Origin: Phenylobacterium sp.
GTDB taxonomy: Bacteria; Pseudomonadota; Alphaproteobacteria; Caulobacterales; Caulobacteraceae
Length of the DNA: 47,827 nt
Assembly: GCF_016124325.1 (NCBI RefSeq)
Contig: NZ_WGNY01000046.1
Coordinates: 1-47,827, forward strand
Reading direction: 5' to 3'
Positions 32,737 to 41,370 of the stretch are shown here, piece by piece (the first letter of the stretch is position 1; every line of letters starts with the position of its first letter). Both the position numbers and the translations under genes were made by a program. Under the pieces are notes generated by a model that was not told the DNA's origin, did not search any database, and saw only the letters and a program-made list of their open reading frames with translations.

Positions 32737-33527
32737 TGCGGCGCTCCTTCCCAGAATACGTCCTCGAATTCCGGGCCATAGATGTCGATCAGTCTGTCGC
32801 GGGTCAGGCCCTCGGCGGAGCCGTCGTAGACCATGCGGCCGGCCTTCAGGGCCACCACGCGCCTGCAGTAGCGAAGGGCGTAGTCGACCTGGTGCAGGGT
32901 GACGATCACGGTCAGGCCGTCCTGCTGATTGAGCTCCCGCAGGATCTCCATCACCCGGCGGGCCGAGACCGGATCGAGCGAGGCGACGGGCTCGTCGGCC
33001 AGGATGATCTTGGCCTTCTGCACCAGGGCGCGGGCGATGGCGCCCCGCTGCTGCTGGCCGCCCGACAGCGTGTTGGCCCGCTGGGTGGCGTATTCGGCGA
33101 CGCCGAAGCGATGCAGCGCCGCCATGGCCGCCTGCTTGGTCTCGGCCGGCCACAGGCCGAAGGCGGCGCGCCAGAAGCCGATGCGGCCCAGCGAGCCCAG
33201 GGCGACGTTGGTGAACAGCGAAAGCCGGCCCACCAGGTTGAACTGCTGGAAGATCATCCCGATGCGCGTGCGCGTCCGGCGCACGTTCGGCGAGATCTTT
33301 CCGTTCTCCTGAACCGGCCCGTCGAAGGCGACGATCACGCCCGGGCCGGCGTCGATCGTCTGCAGCGCGCTGATCGAGCGCAGCAGGGTGGACTTGCCGG
33401 ATCCCGACGGGCCGATGAGCGCGATCATCTCGCCCTTGCGGACCTCGAGGGATACGTCGTCGAGCGCTCGGCGCTGTCCGAAGGTCTTGGTGGCGTTCCG
33501 TATGGACAGAACGGCGGCGTCTGACAT
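32733..33527 (-). CDS. phnC: Phosphonate ABC transporter, ATPase PhnC
   Basis: 264 residues from ATG 33527, which fits the PhnC N-terminus better than the longer frame to 33611. Walker A GPSGSGKST, signature LSGGQQQRGAIARAL, Walker B IILADEP and the H-loop VTLHQVDYALRY are in order. Forms the ATP-driven half of the importer with PhnE and PhnD. No C-P lyase gene (phnG-N), phosphonatase or phosphite dehydrogenase is in the window. Confidence 0.95.
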   Translation of the reverse strand: MSDAAVLSIRNATKTFGQRRALDDVSLEVRKGEMIALIGPSGSGKSTLLRSISALQTIDAGPGVIVAFDGPVQENGKISPNVRRTRTRIGMIFQQFNLVGRLSLFTNVALGSLGRIGFWRAAFGLWPAETKQAAMAALHRFGVAEYATQRANTLSGGQQQRGAIARALVQKAKIILADEPVASLDPVSARRVMEILRELNQQDGLTVIVTLHQVDYALRYCRRVVALKAGRMVYDGSAEGLTRDRLIDIYGPEFEDVFWEGAPQ

Positions 33528-33733
33528 GGGGCGGCGGCGCTTTCCCGAATAAGGCCCGGGGCTACATGGCACGCCGGAACGGCGCGGGTCTAGCGCGCGA
33601 GCGTGACGCACAGCCAGGACTTTACATTCGCCGTCAAAAACCCTATTTGCGCGCCTTCCGGCGGACCCCGTTGTCCTAACGAAGCGCTGCTAACGCCGGT
33701 CTGGGTTCAACAATCCGTTGGGGGTTGCGTGAG

Positions 33734-35002
33734 GTGCACACGTACCATACGCCCCTGGACCTGGTCCGTGAGCGGTCTCCGGAGCGTCCTGTCGCCCTTG
33801 TGCGACCGGATGCGGTGGCCGTAGCGGCGCGCTGGTTCCAGGACAAGTTTCAAGGCGACGTCTTCTACGCCGTTAAGGCGAACCCTTCGCCATGGGTGAT
33901 CCGCACCCTGGCGGAGAACGGCGTCAATTCGTTCGACGTGGCGTCGATCCGCGAGGTCGAGCTGGTCGCCGAGCATGCGCCCGGCGGCCGGATGGCCTTC
34001 ATGCATCCGGTGAAGAGCCGGCGTGCGATCGAGCGCGCCTACTACGACTTCGGGGTGAAGACCTTCTCGTTCGACACCCACGAGGAGCTCGCGAAGATCC
34101 TCGAGGCCACCGGCGGCGCCGACGACCTGTCGCTGATCGTGCGTCTGGCGGTCGCGACCGACGGGGCGTCGTACTCGCTGGCCGGCAAGTTCGGCGCCGA
34201 GACGCATGAGGCGCCCTCGCTGCTGCTGGCCGCCCGGCGCGCCACGCAGGACCGCATGGGCGTCTCGTTCCATGTGGGCAGCCAGTGCATGCGCCCCACC
34301 GCCTTCCAGGCCGCCATGGCCCAGGCCAGCCGCGCCATCGTGCGCGCTGGCGTGGTGGTGGACGTGGTCGACGTGGGCGGCGGTTTCCCGTCGGTCTACC
34401 CAGGCATGATCCCGCCGGACATGAGCGACTACCTCGACTCCGTTCAGCGCGGCTTCTCCGAGATGATGGTGACCGAGGGCGCGGAGCTGTGGTGCGAGCC
34501 TGGCCGCGCGCTGGTGGCCGAAGGCACCTCCATGCTCACCAAGGTCGAGCTGAAGAAGGGCGACGCGCTCTATCTGAACGACGGCAGCTACGGCAGCCTG
34601 TTCGACGCCGCCCACGTGAAGTGGCCGTTCCCGGTGAAGCTCTACCGGGGCGCCGCCGATGCGCACGAGGTGGCCGGCCCGCTGAAGCCCTTCCGCTTCT
34701 ACGGCCCCACCTGCGATTCCCTCGACCACATGCCGGGCCCGTTCTGGCTGCCGGAGGACGTGCGCGAAGGCGACTACGTCGAGATCGGCATGCTGGGCGC
34801 CTACGGCGTGGCCATGTCGACCGGCTTCAACGGGTTCGGCGACGCCGAGACCGTCGAGGTGCGGGACGCCCCGATGGCCTCGATGTTCGGCCTGGCCGGC
34901 CGTTCGATCCGCACGCCCCGCGACGAGCAGGCCGACGACCGCAAGGTCGTCCGTCTCTCGCGGCCCAAGGGCGCGGCCGGAAAGAAGCGCCGCAAGCGCT
35001 AA
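33734..35002 (+). CDS. Type III PLP-dependent decarboxylase, ornithine-decarboxylase-like
   Basis: 422 residues from GTG 33734; a TTG at 33725 would add three. Alanine-racemase-fold decarboxylase: PLP lysine in YAVKANP (Lys48), FHVGSQC, the phosphate-binding VDVGGGFPS and EPGRALVAEG, and the C-terminal Cys loop GPTCDSLDHM from the partner subunit's active site. This set matches ornithine/lysine decarboxylases, which make putrescine or cadaverine. Tail is strongly basic (KGAAGKKRRKR). A DHS-like gene follows 101 bp on, supporting a polyamine role. Confidence 0.88.
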   Translation: MHTYHTPLDLVRERSPERPVALVRPDAVAVAARWFQDKFQGDVFYAVKANPSPWVIRTLAENGVNSFDVASIREVELVAEHAPGGRMAFMHPVKSRRAIERAYYDFGVKTFSFDTHEELAKILEATGGADDLSLIVRLAVATDGASYSLAGKFGAETHEAPSLLLAARRATQDRMGVSFHVGSQCMRPTAFQAAMAQASRAIVRAGVVVDVVDVGGGFPSVYPGMIPPDMSDYLDSVQRGFSEMMVTEGAELWCEPGRALVAEGTSMLTKVELKKGDALYLNDGSYGSLFDAAHVKWPFPVKLYRGAADAHEVAGPLKPFRFYGPTCDSLDHMPGPFWLPEDVREGDYVEIGMLGAYGVAMSTGFNGFGDAETVEVRDAPMASMFGLAGRSIRTPRDEQADDRKVVRLSRPKGAAGKKRRKR

Positions 35003-35016
35003 GAACGGTCACGAAA

Positions 35017-35066
35017 GTGCTATAGGCGCGGCCGGTCGCTCCGTCCCGGTCGCGCCTTTCTGTTTC
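35017..35066 (+). terminator. Rho-independent terminator or leader hairpin before the DHS-like gene
   Basis: GGCGCGGCCGG (35025-35035) pairs with CCGGTCGCGCC (35046-35056), 11 bp with one G-U, followed by TTTCTGTTTCT. Directly upstream TGCTATAGG (35017 on) looks like an extended -10, so the hairpin may also sit at the 5' end of the next transcript. Confidence 0.65.
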
Positions 35067-35103
35067 TGGACGGGCGATCACCCTCGGAAGGGAACTTCAG
35101 AAG

Positions 35104-36159
35104 ATGAACGCTCCGGCGAACACCAACCGCAAGGCCGAGCTCCTGGCCAACACCGTCGAGCACGTGGCGATCGACCAGTACGACGCCCGGCCGGTGATCG
35201 ACGCCATGCGCGGCATGAGCTTCACCAGCCGCGACACCGCGCGCGCCGCCGACATCTGGTCGATGAGCCTCGAAGATCCCGAGTGCTCCACCTGGCTGAC
35301 CCTGGCCGGGTCCACCAGCGCCGGCGGCTGCATGCACATCTACCGGGACATGGTGAAGCACGGGATGATCGACGCGATCGTGTCGACCGGCGCCTCGATC
35401 ATCGACATGGACTTCTTCGAGGCCCTGGGCTTCCGCCACTACCAGGCCCAGTCGAACGTGGACGACCGCGACCTGCGCGGGCTCTACATCGACCGCATCT
35501 ACGACACCTACATCGACGAGGAAGAGCTCCAGAACTGCGACGGCACGATCTACGAGATCGCCGAGAGCCTGGAGCCGCGCCCCTATTCCAGCCGCGAGTT
35601 CATCCATGAGATGGGCAAGTGGCTGGCGGCGGGGAACGCCAAGAAGAAGGACAGCCTGATCGAGACGGCCTATCGCGAGGGCGTGCCGATCTTCTGCCCG
35701 GCGTTCACCGACTCATCGGCCGGCTTCGGCCTGGTGAAGCACCAGGTGGAGCGGATGAAGGCGGGCAAGCCCTACCTGACCATCGACTCCGTCGCCGATT
35801 TCCGCGAGCTCACCGAGATCAAGCTGAAGGCCGGGGCGACCGGCCTCTTCATGGTGGGCGGCGGCGTGCCGAAGAACTTCGCCCAGGACACCGTCGTCTG
35901 CGCCGAGATTCTCGGCCACGAGGTCGACATGCACAAGTACGCGGTCCAGATCACCGTGGCCGACGTGCGCGACGGCGCCTGCTCGTCCTCGACGCTCCAG
36001 GAGGCCTGCTCGTGGGGCAAAGTCGACGTGACCTGGGAGCAGATGGTGTTCGCCGAGGCCACCACCGTGGTCCCGCTGATCGCCTCCGACGCCTTCCACC
36101 GCGGCTCGCACAAGGCGCGCAGGAAGCCGCGTTGGGCCGACCTGTTCGCGAAGGGCTAA
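35104..36159 (+). CDS. Deoxyhypusine-synthase-like protein
   Basis: 351 residues. The fold is that of deoxyhypusine synthase: GSTSAGGCMHIYRDMVKHGM, VSTGASIIDMDF, GGGVPKNFAQ and the active-site lysine in CSWGKVDV (Lys306, matching Lys329 of the human enzyme), which forms the imine with the aminobutyl group from spermidine. Bacteria have no eIF5A, so modification of that protein is not expected. Known bacterial relatives use the same chemistry to make polyamines such as homospermidine or related guanidino compounds. Placement after the decarboxylase supports a polyamine role. The 3' end abuts ubiB. Confidence 0.85.
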   Translation: MNAPANTNRKAELLANTVEHVAIDQYDARPVIDAMRGMSFTSRDTARAADIWSMSLEDPECSTWLTLAGSTSAGGCMHIYRDMVKHGMIDAIVSTGASIIDMDFFEALGFRHYQAQSNVDDRDLRGLYIDRIYDTYIDEEELQNCDGTIYEIAESLEPRPYSSREFIHEMGKWLAAGNAKKKDSLIETAYREGVPIFCPAFTDSSAGFGLVKHQVERMKAGKPYLTIDSVADFRELTEIKLKAGATGLFMVGGGVPKNFAQDTVVCAEILGHEVDMHKYAVQITVADVRDGACSSSTLQEACSWGKVDVTWEQMVFAEATTVVPLIASDAFHRGSHKARRKPRWADLFAKG

Positions 36160-37652
36160 CCCAGCCAGGTCCCCGCGAGGAACGCGGCGCCCGACGCCAG
36201 CGCCCCCAGGGCGAACCATAGCAGCGCCCCGCCCGTCGGCCTCTCAGGCGCCGGCGGGGCGGGCGTATGCGTCTGGGCCTGCAGCAGGCGGCCGATGTTG
36301 CGCAGGGCGTCCTCGGCCTCGTGGGCGAAGACCCGCACGCGGCTGACGGGCGACAGCTCGCGGGCGATCCAGCGGCGCACCACGGGCTCGGCCGCCGCCC
36401 AGATGTTGTGCGCCGGGTCGATCCGGCGGGCCACGCCCTCGACCGTCATCATCGTCTTCTGCAACAGCACCAGTTCGGGCCGCAGCCGCATCTCGAAGAG
36501 GGCGGTGATCTCGAAGAGCTGGGTCAGCACCCGGCTCATGGCCACCGCATTGGCCGTGCGGCCGAACACCGGCTCGCCCACCGCCCGCAGCGCCTGGGCG
36601 AAGGCCGAAACGCTGTGACGTGCCGGTACGTACCCGGCGTCGAAGTGCACCTTGGCCACCCGCTCGTAGTCGCGTTGCAGGAAGCCCCAGAGGATTTCGG
36701 CCAGGTAGCGCCGCTCGGTGGGGCCCAGCCGGCCGATGATGCCGAAGTCGACCGCGTAGAGCTTGTCGGGCGCGGCGGCGAACAGGTTGCCCTCGTGCAG
36801 GTCGGCATGGAACACGCCGTGGTCCAGCGCCTGGGCCAGGAAGGCGCGGGTGAGGTTGTCGGCCAGACCCTTGCGGTCCAATCCCGGCTGTTCCAGGGCC
36901 GCGTCGTCCGAGAGCGGAATTCCCGGCGCCCACTCCATGGTCAGGACGCGCTTGCCGACGCCTTCCCACACCACCTTCGGCGTGGCCATGTAGCCGTCCT
37001 TGGCCATCACCTCGCTGAGCTCGTCCGCGCCGGCGGCCTCCAGCCGCAGGTCCAGTTCCAGCTCGGTGGCGCGCACCACGGTGGCGGCGAACTTGACCGG
37101 CTCCAGCCTGCGGGCCGGGGCGATCCAGCGCTCCACCAGCCGGGCCGCCAGGTTCAGCGCCGCGGAGTCGGCCGCCACCCGGCGCTCGATGCCCGGGCGC
37201 AGCACCTTGACCGCCACCCGGCGCCCGTCGGCCATCGTCGCTTCATGCGCCTGGGCGAGGGAGGCGGCGGCCACCGGCTCGCCGAAGGTCGCGAACACCT
37301 CGTCGACCGGCCGGCCCAGCTCATCGCGGATTTGCGCCCGCGCCTGGAGGGTCGGAAAGGGCGGCAGCTTGTCTTTCAGGTGGCCGAGGTCCTCGGCGAA
37401 GGTGCGGCCGAAGATGTCGGCGCGGGTCGAGAGCAACTGGCCCAGCTTGATCGCCACCGGCCCCAGGGCCTCGAACGCACGCGCCAGCCGCTCGCCCGGC
37501 CGTCCGTACCGCCGCGTCGCGAACAGCCGCAGCGCGTCGGCCAGCATGCGCACCGGCGGCGGGTAGAAGCCGTCCAGCTCGCGCGGCAGCAGGGCGTCGT
37601 TGCGGACCAGGGTCCACCCCGCCCCGATCATCCGCAGGAAGGCGCCGGCCAT
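36156..37652 (-). CDS. ubiB: Ubiquinone biosynthesis protein UbiB
   Basis: 498 residues from ATG 37652. ABC1/UbiB atypical kinase-like protein needed for aerobic ubiquinone synthesis at the inner membrane. Motifs: the KxGQ signature AIKLGQLLSTRADIFG, the Ala-rich loop AAASLAQAHEA, VAVKVLRPGI, catalytic HADLHEGNL and the metal-binding DFGIIG. The C-terminus has a hydrophobic anchor ALLWFALGALASGAAFLAG. Stop TAG overlaps the TAA of the DHS-like gene from the other strand. Located 5 bp after ubiE, in one operon. Confidence 0.96.
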   Translation of the reverse strand: MAGAFLRMIGAGWTLVRNDALLPRELDGFYPPPVRMLADALRLFATRRYGRPGERLARAFEALGPVAIKLGQLLSTRADIFGRTFAEDLGHLKDKLPPFPTLQARAQIRDELGRPVDEVFATFGEPVAAASLAQAHEATMADGRRVAVKVLRPGIERRVAADSAALNLAARLVERWIAPARRLEPVKFAATVVRATELELDLRLEAAGADELSEVMAKDGYMATPKVVWEGVGKRVLTMEWAPGIPLSDDAALEQPGLDRKGLADNLTRAFLAQALDHGVFHADLHEGNLFAAAPDKLYAVDFGIIGRLGPTERRYLAEILWGFLQRDYERVAKVHFDAGYVPARHSVSAFAQALRAVGEPVFGRTANAVAMSRVLTQLFEITALFEMRLRPELVLLQKTMMTVEGVARRIDPAHNIWAAAEPVVRRWIARELSPVSRVRVFAHEAEDALRNIGRLLQAQTHTPAPPAPERPTGGALLWFALGALASGAAFLAGTWLG

Positions 37653-37657
37653 CCGGC

Positions 37658-38428
37658 TCAGATCGCCCGGCCGGTGTGCAGGGCCGCCACCCCGCCGGAA
37701 AAGTTGGTCCAGCCCACCTGGCTGAAGCCGGCCTCGCCGATCATCGCGCCGAACCGGCGCTGGTCGGGGAAGCGGCGGATGCTCTCCACCAGGTACTGGT
37801 AGCTCTCGCGGTCGTTGGCCACGCGGGCGCCGATCTCGGGGATCACCTTGAACGAGTAGGCGTCGTAGGCGGCCCTCAGGGCCTCGCTGACGGGCCTGGA
37901 GAACTCCAGGCACAGGAACCGTCCGCCGGGCTTCAGGACGCGCCTGGCCTCGCGCAGGGCCCCGGCGATATCGGTCACGTTGCGGATGCCGAAGCTGATG
38001 ACATAGGCGTCGGCCGCCGCGTCGGGCAGCGGCAGCCGCTGGGCGTCGCCCACCGCCCAGCAGATCTCGGGCATGCCGCCGCGCTCGCGGCCGGCGGCGA
38101 TCATCTCGGCGTTGTAGTCGATCACGAAGACGGTGGCGTCGTCGCCGCCCCGGCGTTCCTGGACGCGGCGGGCCATGCGGGCGAAGCGGCGGGCCATGTC
38201 GCCGGTGCCGCCCGCGCAATCGACGATCGTCTCGCCCGGCTGCGGGTTCAGCCGCGCGGCCACGGCGTCCTTCCAGAGCCGGTGCACGCCCGCGCTCATC
38301 AGGTCGTTCATCAGGTCGTAGCGGCGGGCCACGCGGTCGAAGACGCCCCGTACGAGGCCGGGCTTCTCCGCCGCGTCGACGTCTCGGAAGCCGAAGGTGG
38401 CGGAAGGTCCGGTCATGGCGCTGCTCAT
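37658..38428 (-). CDS. ubiE: Ubiquinone/menaquinone methyltransferase UbiE
   Basis: 256 residues from ATG 38428; ATG 38416 is an alternative. SAM-dependent C-methyltransferase acting on the demethoxy-quinol ring. Motifs: the N-terminal VFDRVARRYDLMNDLMSAG typical of UbiE, motif I IVDCAGGTGD, VFVIDYNAEMI, DAYVISFGIRNVTD and FLCLEFSRP, and the C-terminal signature ESIRRFPDQ. Divergent from mutM, with only 35 bp between the starts. Confidence 0.97.
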   Translation of the reverse strand: MSSAMTGPSATFGFRDVDAAEKPGLVRGVFDRVARRYDLMNDLMSAGVHRLWKDAVAARLNPQPGETIVDCAGGTGDMARRFARMARRVQERRGGDDATVFVIDYNAEMIAAGRERGGMPEICWAVGDAQRLPLPDAAADAYVISFGIRNVTDIAGALREARRVLKPGGRFLCLEFSRPVSEALRAAYDAYSFKVIPEIGARVANDRESYQYLVESIRRFPDQRRFGAMIGEAGFSQVGWTNFSGGVAALHTGRAI

Positions 38429-38463
38429 AGACGCGAAGCCCGCGGCGTGCAAAGCGGTGGCGC

Positions 38464-39327
38464 ATGCCCGAGCTTCCCGAAGTCGAGACGGTGCGCGGCG
38501 GATTGGCGCCGGTGCTGGAAGGCCGCCGGCTGGCGCGCGTGGAGGCGCGAAGGCCCGACCTGCGGTTTCCGCTGCCGCCGGATTTCGTCCAGATCCTCAC
38601 CGGCGCCGAGGTTGAACGGCTGGAGCGGCGGGCGAAATATCTTCTGGCGCGGCTCGACCGCGAGGACACCCTGGTCATGCACCTGGGCATGAGCGGCCGC
38701 TTCGAGATCGCGCGGCCCGAGGGGGAGGAGCGGCCCGGGCATTTCCACTACGCGCCCGATCCCGACCCAAAACATGCCCACATCGTGTTCGAAACCGACG
38801 CCGGCGTGCGGGTGACCTACTACGACCCCCGCCGGTTCGGATACATGGCGCTGATCAACACCGCGACCCTCGACCTGCATCCCTGGTTCGCCGGCCTCGG
38901 CCCCGAGCCGCTCTCCGACGCGTTCGACGCCGCGCACCTGGCCGCCGCCTTCGCCGGCCGCAAACAGGGACCCAAGACCCTGCTGCTCGACCAGCGGATC
39001 GTCGCGGGCCTGGGCAACATCTACGTCTGCGAGGCGCTCAACCGGGCCCGCATCTCGCCCTTCAAGCCGGCGGGCCGGGTCGCGGCGTCGCGGCTGCCCG
39101 GGCTCGTCGAGGCGATCAAGGACGTCCTGCGCGAGGCGATCGCCGCCGGCGGCTCCACCCTGCGCGACTTCGCCCAGGCCGACGGGGCGCTGGGCTACTT
39201 CCAGCATCGCTTCCGCACCTACGACCGCGAGGGCCAGCCCTGCCGAAACGACGGCTGCGCGGGCGTCATCCATCGCGAGGTCCAGGCGGGCCGCTCCACC
39301 TTCTACTGCCCGAAGTGCCAGAAATGA
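38464..39327 (+). CDS. mutM: Formamidopyrimidine-DNA glycosylase MutM (Fpg)
   Basis: 287 residues. Removes 8-oxoguanine and formamidopyrimidines and cuts the abasic site. The mature N-terminus PELPEVETV (catalytic Pro after Met removal, and Glu) sets the start at ATG 38464. Helix-two-turn-helix region KTLLLDQRIVAGLGNIYVCE and zinc finger C-x4-C...C-x2-C (CRNDGCAGV / YCPKC) are present and complete. The TraB-like gene overlaps its TGA. Confidence 0.97.
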   Translation: MPELPEVETVRGGLAPVLEGRRLARVEARRPDLRFPLPPDFVQILTGAEVERLERRAKYLLARLDREDTLVMHLGMSGRFEIARPEGEERPGHFHYAPDPDPKHAHIVFETDAGVRVTYYDPRRFGYMALINTATLDLHPWFAGLGPEPLSDAFDAAHLAAAFAGRKQGPKTLLLDQRIVAGLGNIYVCEALNRARISPFKPAGRVAASRLPGLVEAIKDVLREAIAAGGSTLRDFAQADGALGYFQHRFRTYDREGQPCRNDGCAGVIHREVQAGRSTFYCPKCQK

Positions 39328-40184
39328 CGCGTCTCCTCGCCGGTCTCCTCGCCGCCCTGACCCTCGCCGCTCCGGCGTGGGCCCAGCCGCCCGTCTGGGT
39401 CGTCCGCGACGCCGATTCCGAGATGGTGCTGTTCGGCTCGGTGCACGTGCTGCCCCCGGGCCTCGACTGGCGGCCGCAGGCGCTGAACCAGGCGCTGGCC
39501 CAGGCGGACGACGTCTGGTTCGAGCTGCCGGTCGGGCCTGAGTCGGAGCAGGAGGTGGCCCGCCTGGCGGCGTCCCTGGGCGTGCTGCCGCCGGGCAAGT
39601 CGCTGTTCGCCATGCTGCCGCCGGCCGACGCCCGGCGCCTGGTCAAGGTCGCGGAGGCCTATGGGGTCGACAAGTCCACACTCGACCGGCTCGAGCCCTG
39701 GCTGGCCGAGGTGGCGCTGGGCGGCGCGGTCTATCGCAAGGCCCAGGCCGACACCGCCAACGGCGTCGAGCAGGCCATCGCCGCCGCCGCCCCGCCCGGC
39801 GCGCAGCGGCGCGCCCTGGAGACCCCGGCCCAGCAGATCGCCTTCTTCGACGGCGCTCCCCTGGCCGACCAGCTCACCTCCCTGCGCCAGACCATCGCCG
39901 AGATCGACGACGACCCCGAGGGTTACAAGGAACTGGTCGCCGCCTGGATGGCCGGCGACGTGAAGGCGCTCGACAAGGAGGCGCTGGCCCCCATGCGCAA
40001 GACCACGCCGGGCGTGTTCCGCCGGCTGGTCACCGAACGCAACGCCGCCTGGGTCCGCGAGCTCGACGCACGGCTGAAGGGCCGGGGCCGCACGGTGGTG
40101 GTGGTGGGCGTCGGCCACCTGATCGGCAAGGGCGGGCTGCCCGCCCAGCTCCGCGCGCTTGGCTATTCCGTCTCGGGGCCTTAA
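39324..40184 (+). CDS. TraB/GumN family protein
   Basis: 286 residues; ATG 39324 overlaps the mutM stop (ATGA). Signal peptide at about 1-20 (LLAALTLAAPAWAQ). Family motifs: the N-terminal GSVHVLPPG and the C-terminal VVVGVGHLIGKGGLPAQL near a last GYSV. GumN/TraB proteins have a Tiki-like metallohydrolase-type fold, but the role of bacterial members is largely unknown. Translationally coupled to mutM. Confidence 0.83.
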   Translation: MTRLLAGLLAALTLAAPAWAQPPVWVVRDADSEMVLFGSVHVLPPGLDWRPQALNQALAQADDVWFELPVGPESEQEVARLAASLGVLPPGKSLFAMLPPADARRLVKVAEAYGVDKSTLDRLEPWLAEVALGGAVYRKAQADTANGVEQAIAAAAPPGAQRRALETPAQQIAFFDGAPLADQLTSLRQTIAEIDDDPEGYKELVAAWMAGDVKALDKEALAPMRKTTPGVFRRLVTERNAAWVRELDARLKGRGRTVVVVGVGHLIGKGGLPAQLRALGYSVSGP

Positions 40185-40212
40185 GGCGCGGGGGCCAACC
40201 GCGGAGCGCCCC

Positions 40213-40992
40213 ATGACCTGCGAGACCCTGATCGTCGAGCAGCCCCAGCCGGGGGTCACCCTGATCCGGCTCAACCGGCCCCAGGCGCTGAACGCGCTCA
40301 ATTCCCAACTGCTCGACGAGCTTTGCGCGGCGCTCGACGCCATCGAGGCCGACGAGGCCGCGCGCTGCGTGGTGCTGACCGGTTCCGACCGCGCCTTCGC
40401 CGCCGGCGCCGACATCAAGGAGATGTCCGACAAGTCCTACGCCCAGATGTTCGCGAGCGACTTCTTCGGCCCGGCCGCGCGCCGCATCGAACGGTTCCGC
40501 AAGCCGATCATCGCCGCGGTGGCGGGCTACGCGCTGGGCGGCGGCTGCGAACTGGCCATGCTGTGCGACTTCATCATCGCCGCCGAGACCGCCAAGTTCG
40601 GCCAGCCCGAGATCAACCTGGGCGTTATGCCCGGCATCGGCGGCACCCAGCGCCTGCCGCGCGCCGTGGCCAAGGCCAAGGCCATGGACATGGTGCTGAC
40701 CGCGCGGATGATGGACGCCGCCGAGGCCGAGCGCGGCGGCCTCGTCAGCCGGGTCGTCCCCGCCGACAAGATGCTGGAGGAGGCGCTGGCCGCCGCCGGC
40801 AAGATCGCGGCCCAGTCGCCGCTGGCCGTGGCCATGAACAAGGAGCTGGTGAACGCCGCCTTCGAGACCACGCTGTCCACCGGCGTGGCCATGGAGCGCC
40901 GGCTCTTCCACTCGCTCTTCGCCTTCGAGGACCAGAAGGAAGGCATGGCGGCCTTCGTCGAGAAGCGTCCTGCGGACTTCAAGGGCCGGTGA
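40213..40992 (+). CDS. Enoyl-CoA hydratase
   Basis: 259 residues from ATG 40213. Adds water to trans-2-enoyl-CoA in beta-oxidation. Oxyanion-hole motifs AFAAGADIKEM and GYALGGGCELAM and the catalytic Glu in FGQPEINLGVMPG are present; the position of the second Glu is Asp (AMDMVL), frequent among bacterial members. Unlike the crotonase at 15.9 kb it keeps the main catalytic residue. C-terminus EGMAAFVEKRPADFKGR is the standard ending of ECH. Stands alone between the TraB-like gene and rpsT. Confidence 0.93.
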   Translation: MTCETLIVEQPQPGVTLIRLNRPQALNALNSQLLDELCAALDAIEADEAARCVVLTGSDRAFAAGADIKEMSDKSYAQMFASDFFGPAARRIERFRKPIIAAVAGYALGGGCELAMLCDFIIAAETAKFGQPEINLGVMPGIGGTQRLPRAVAKAKAMDMVLTARMMDAAEAERGGLVSRVVPADKMLEEALAAAGKIAAQSPLAVAMNKELVNAAFETTLSTGVAMERRLFHSLFAFEDQKEGMAAFVEKRPADFKGR

Positions 40993-41006
40993 GGCCTTCG
41001 GGGCCA

Positions 41007-41035
41007 TTGACCGGCGGGGACCATTTCAGTATATC
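41007..41035 (+). promoter_or_regulatory. Sigma70-type promoter of rpsT
   Basis: TTGACC (41007-41012), 17 bp, TATATC (41030-41035). Transcription would start near 41042, giving a leader of about 59 nt to the rpsT ATG. Confidence 0.65.
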
Positions 41036-41100
41036 CGCGCCTCCGATTTCGCCCGCCGTCGCTCGGCCGGGCGCAATGCCCGTTTCGAGAGCTTAGACGA

Positions 41101-41370
41101 ATGGCCAACACGCCCGGCGCCAAGAAGGCGGTCCGCAAGATCGCCCGCCGCACTGAAGTCAACACCGCCCGCCGGTCGCGCGTGCGCACCTTCCTGCGCA
41201 AGTTCGAGGAAGCTGTGACGTCCGGTGACGCCGCGGCCGCCAAGGACGCCTTCGTGAAGGCCGAGTCGGAGCTGATGCGCGCCGTGACCAAGGGCGTCGT
41301 TCACAAGAACACCGGCTCGCGGAAGGTGTCGCGCCTGGCCGCCCGTCTGAAGAAGATGTCGGCCGCCTGA
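41101..41370 (+). CDS. rpsT: Small ribosomal subunit protein bS20
   Basis: 89 residues, all-alpha 16S rRNA-binding protein. Begins MANTPGAKKAVRKIARRTEV and ends RKVSRLAARLKKMSAA, as bS20 does (often MANTxSAKK...). Charge and length are typical. Its own promoter lies upstream and a strong terminator downstream, separating it from dnaA. Confidence 0.98.
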   Translation: MANTPGAKKAVRKIARRTEVNTARRSRVRTFLRKFEEAVTSGDAAAAKDAFVKAESELMRAVTKGVVHKNTGSRKVSRLAARLKKMSAA

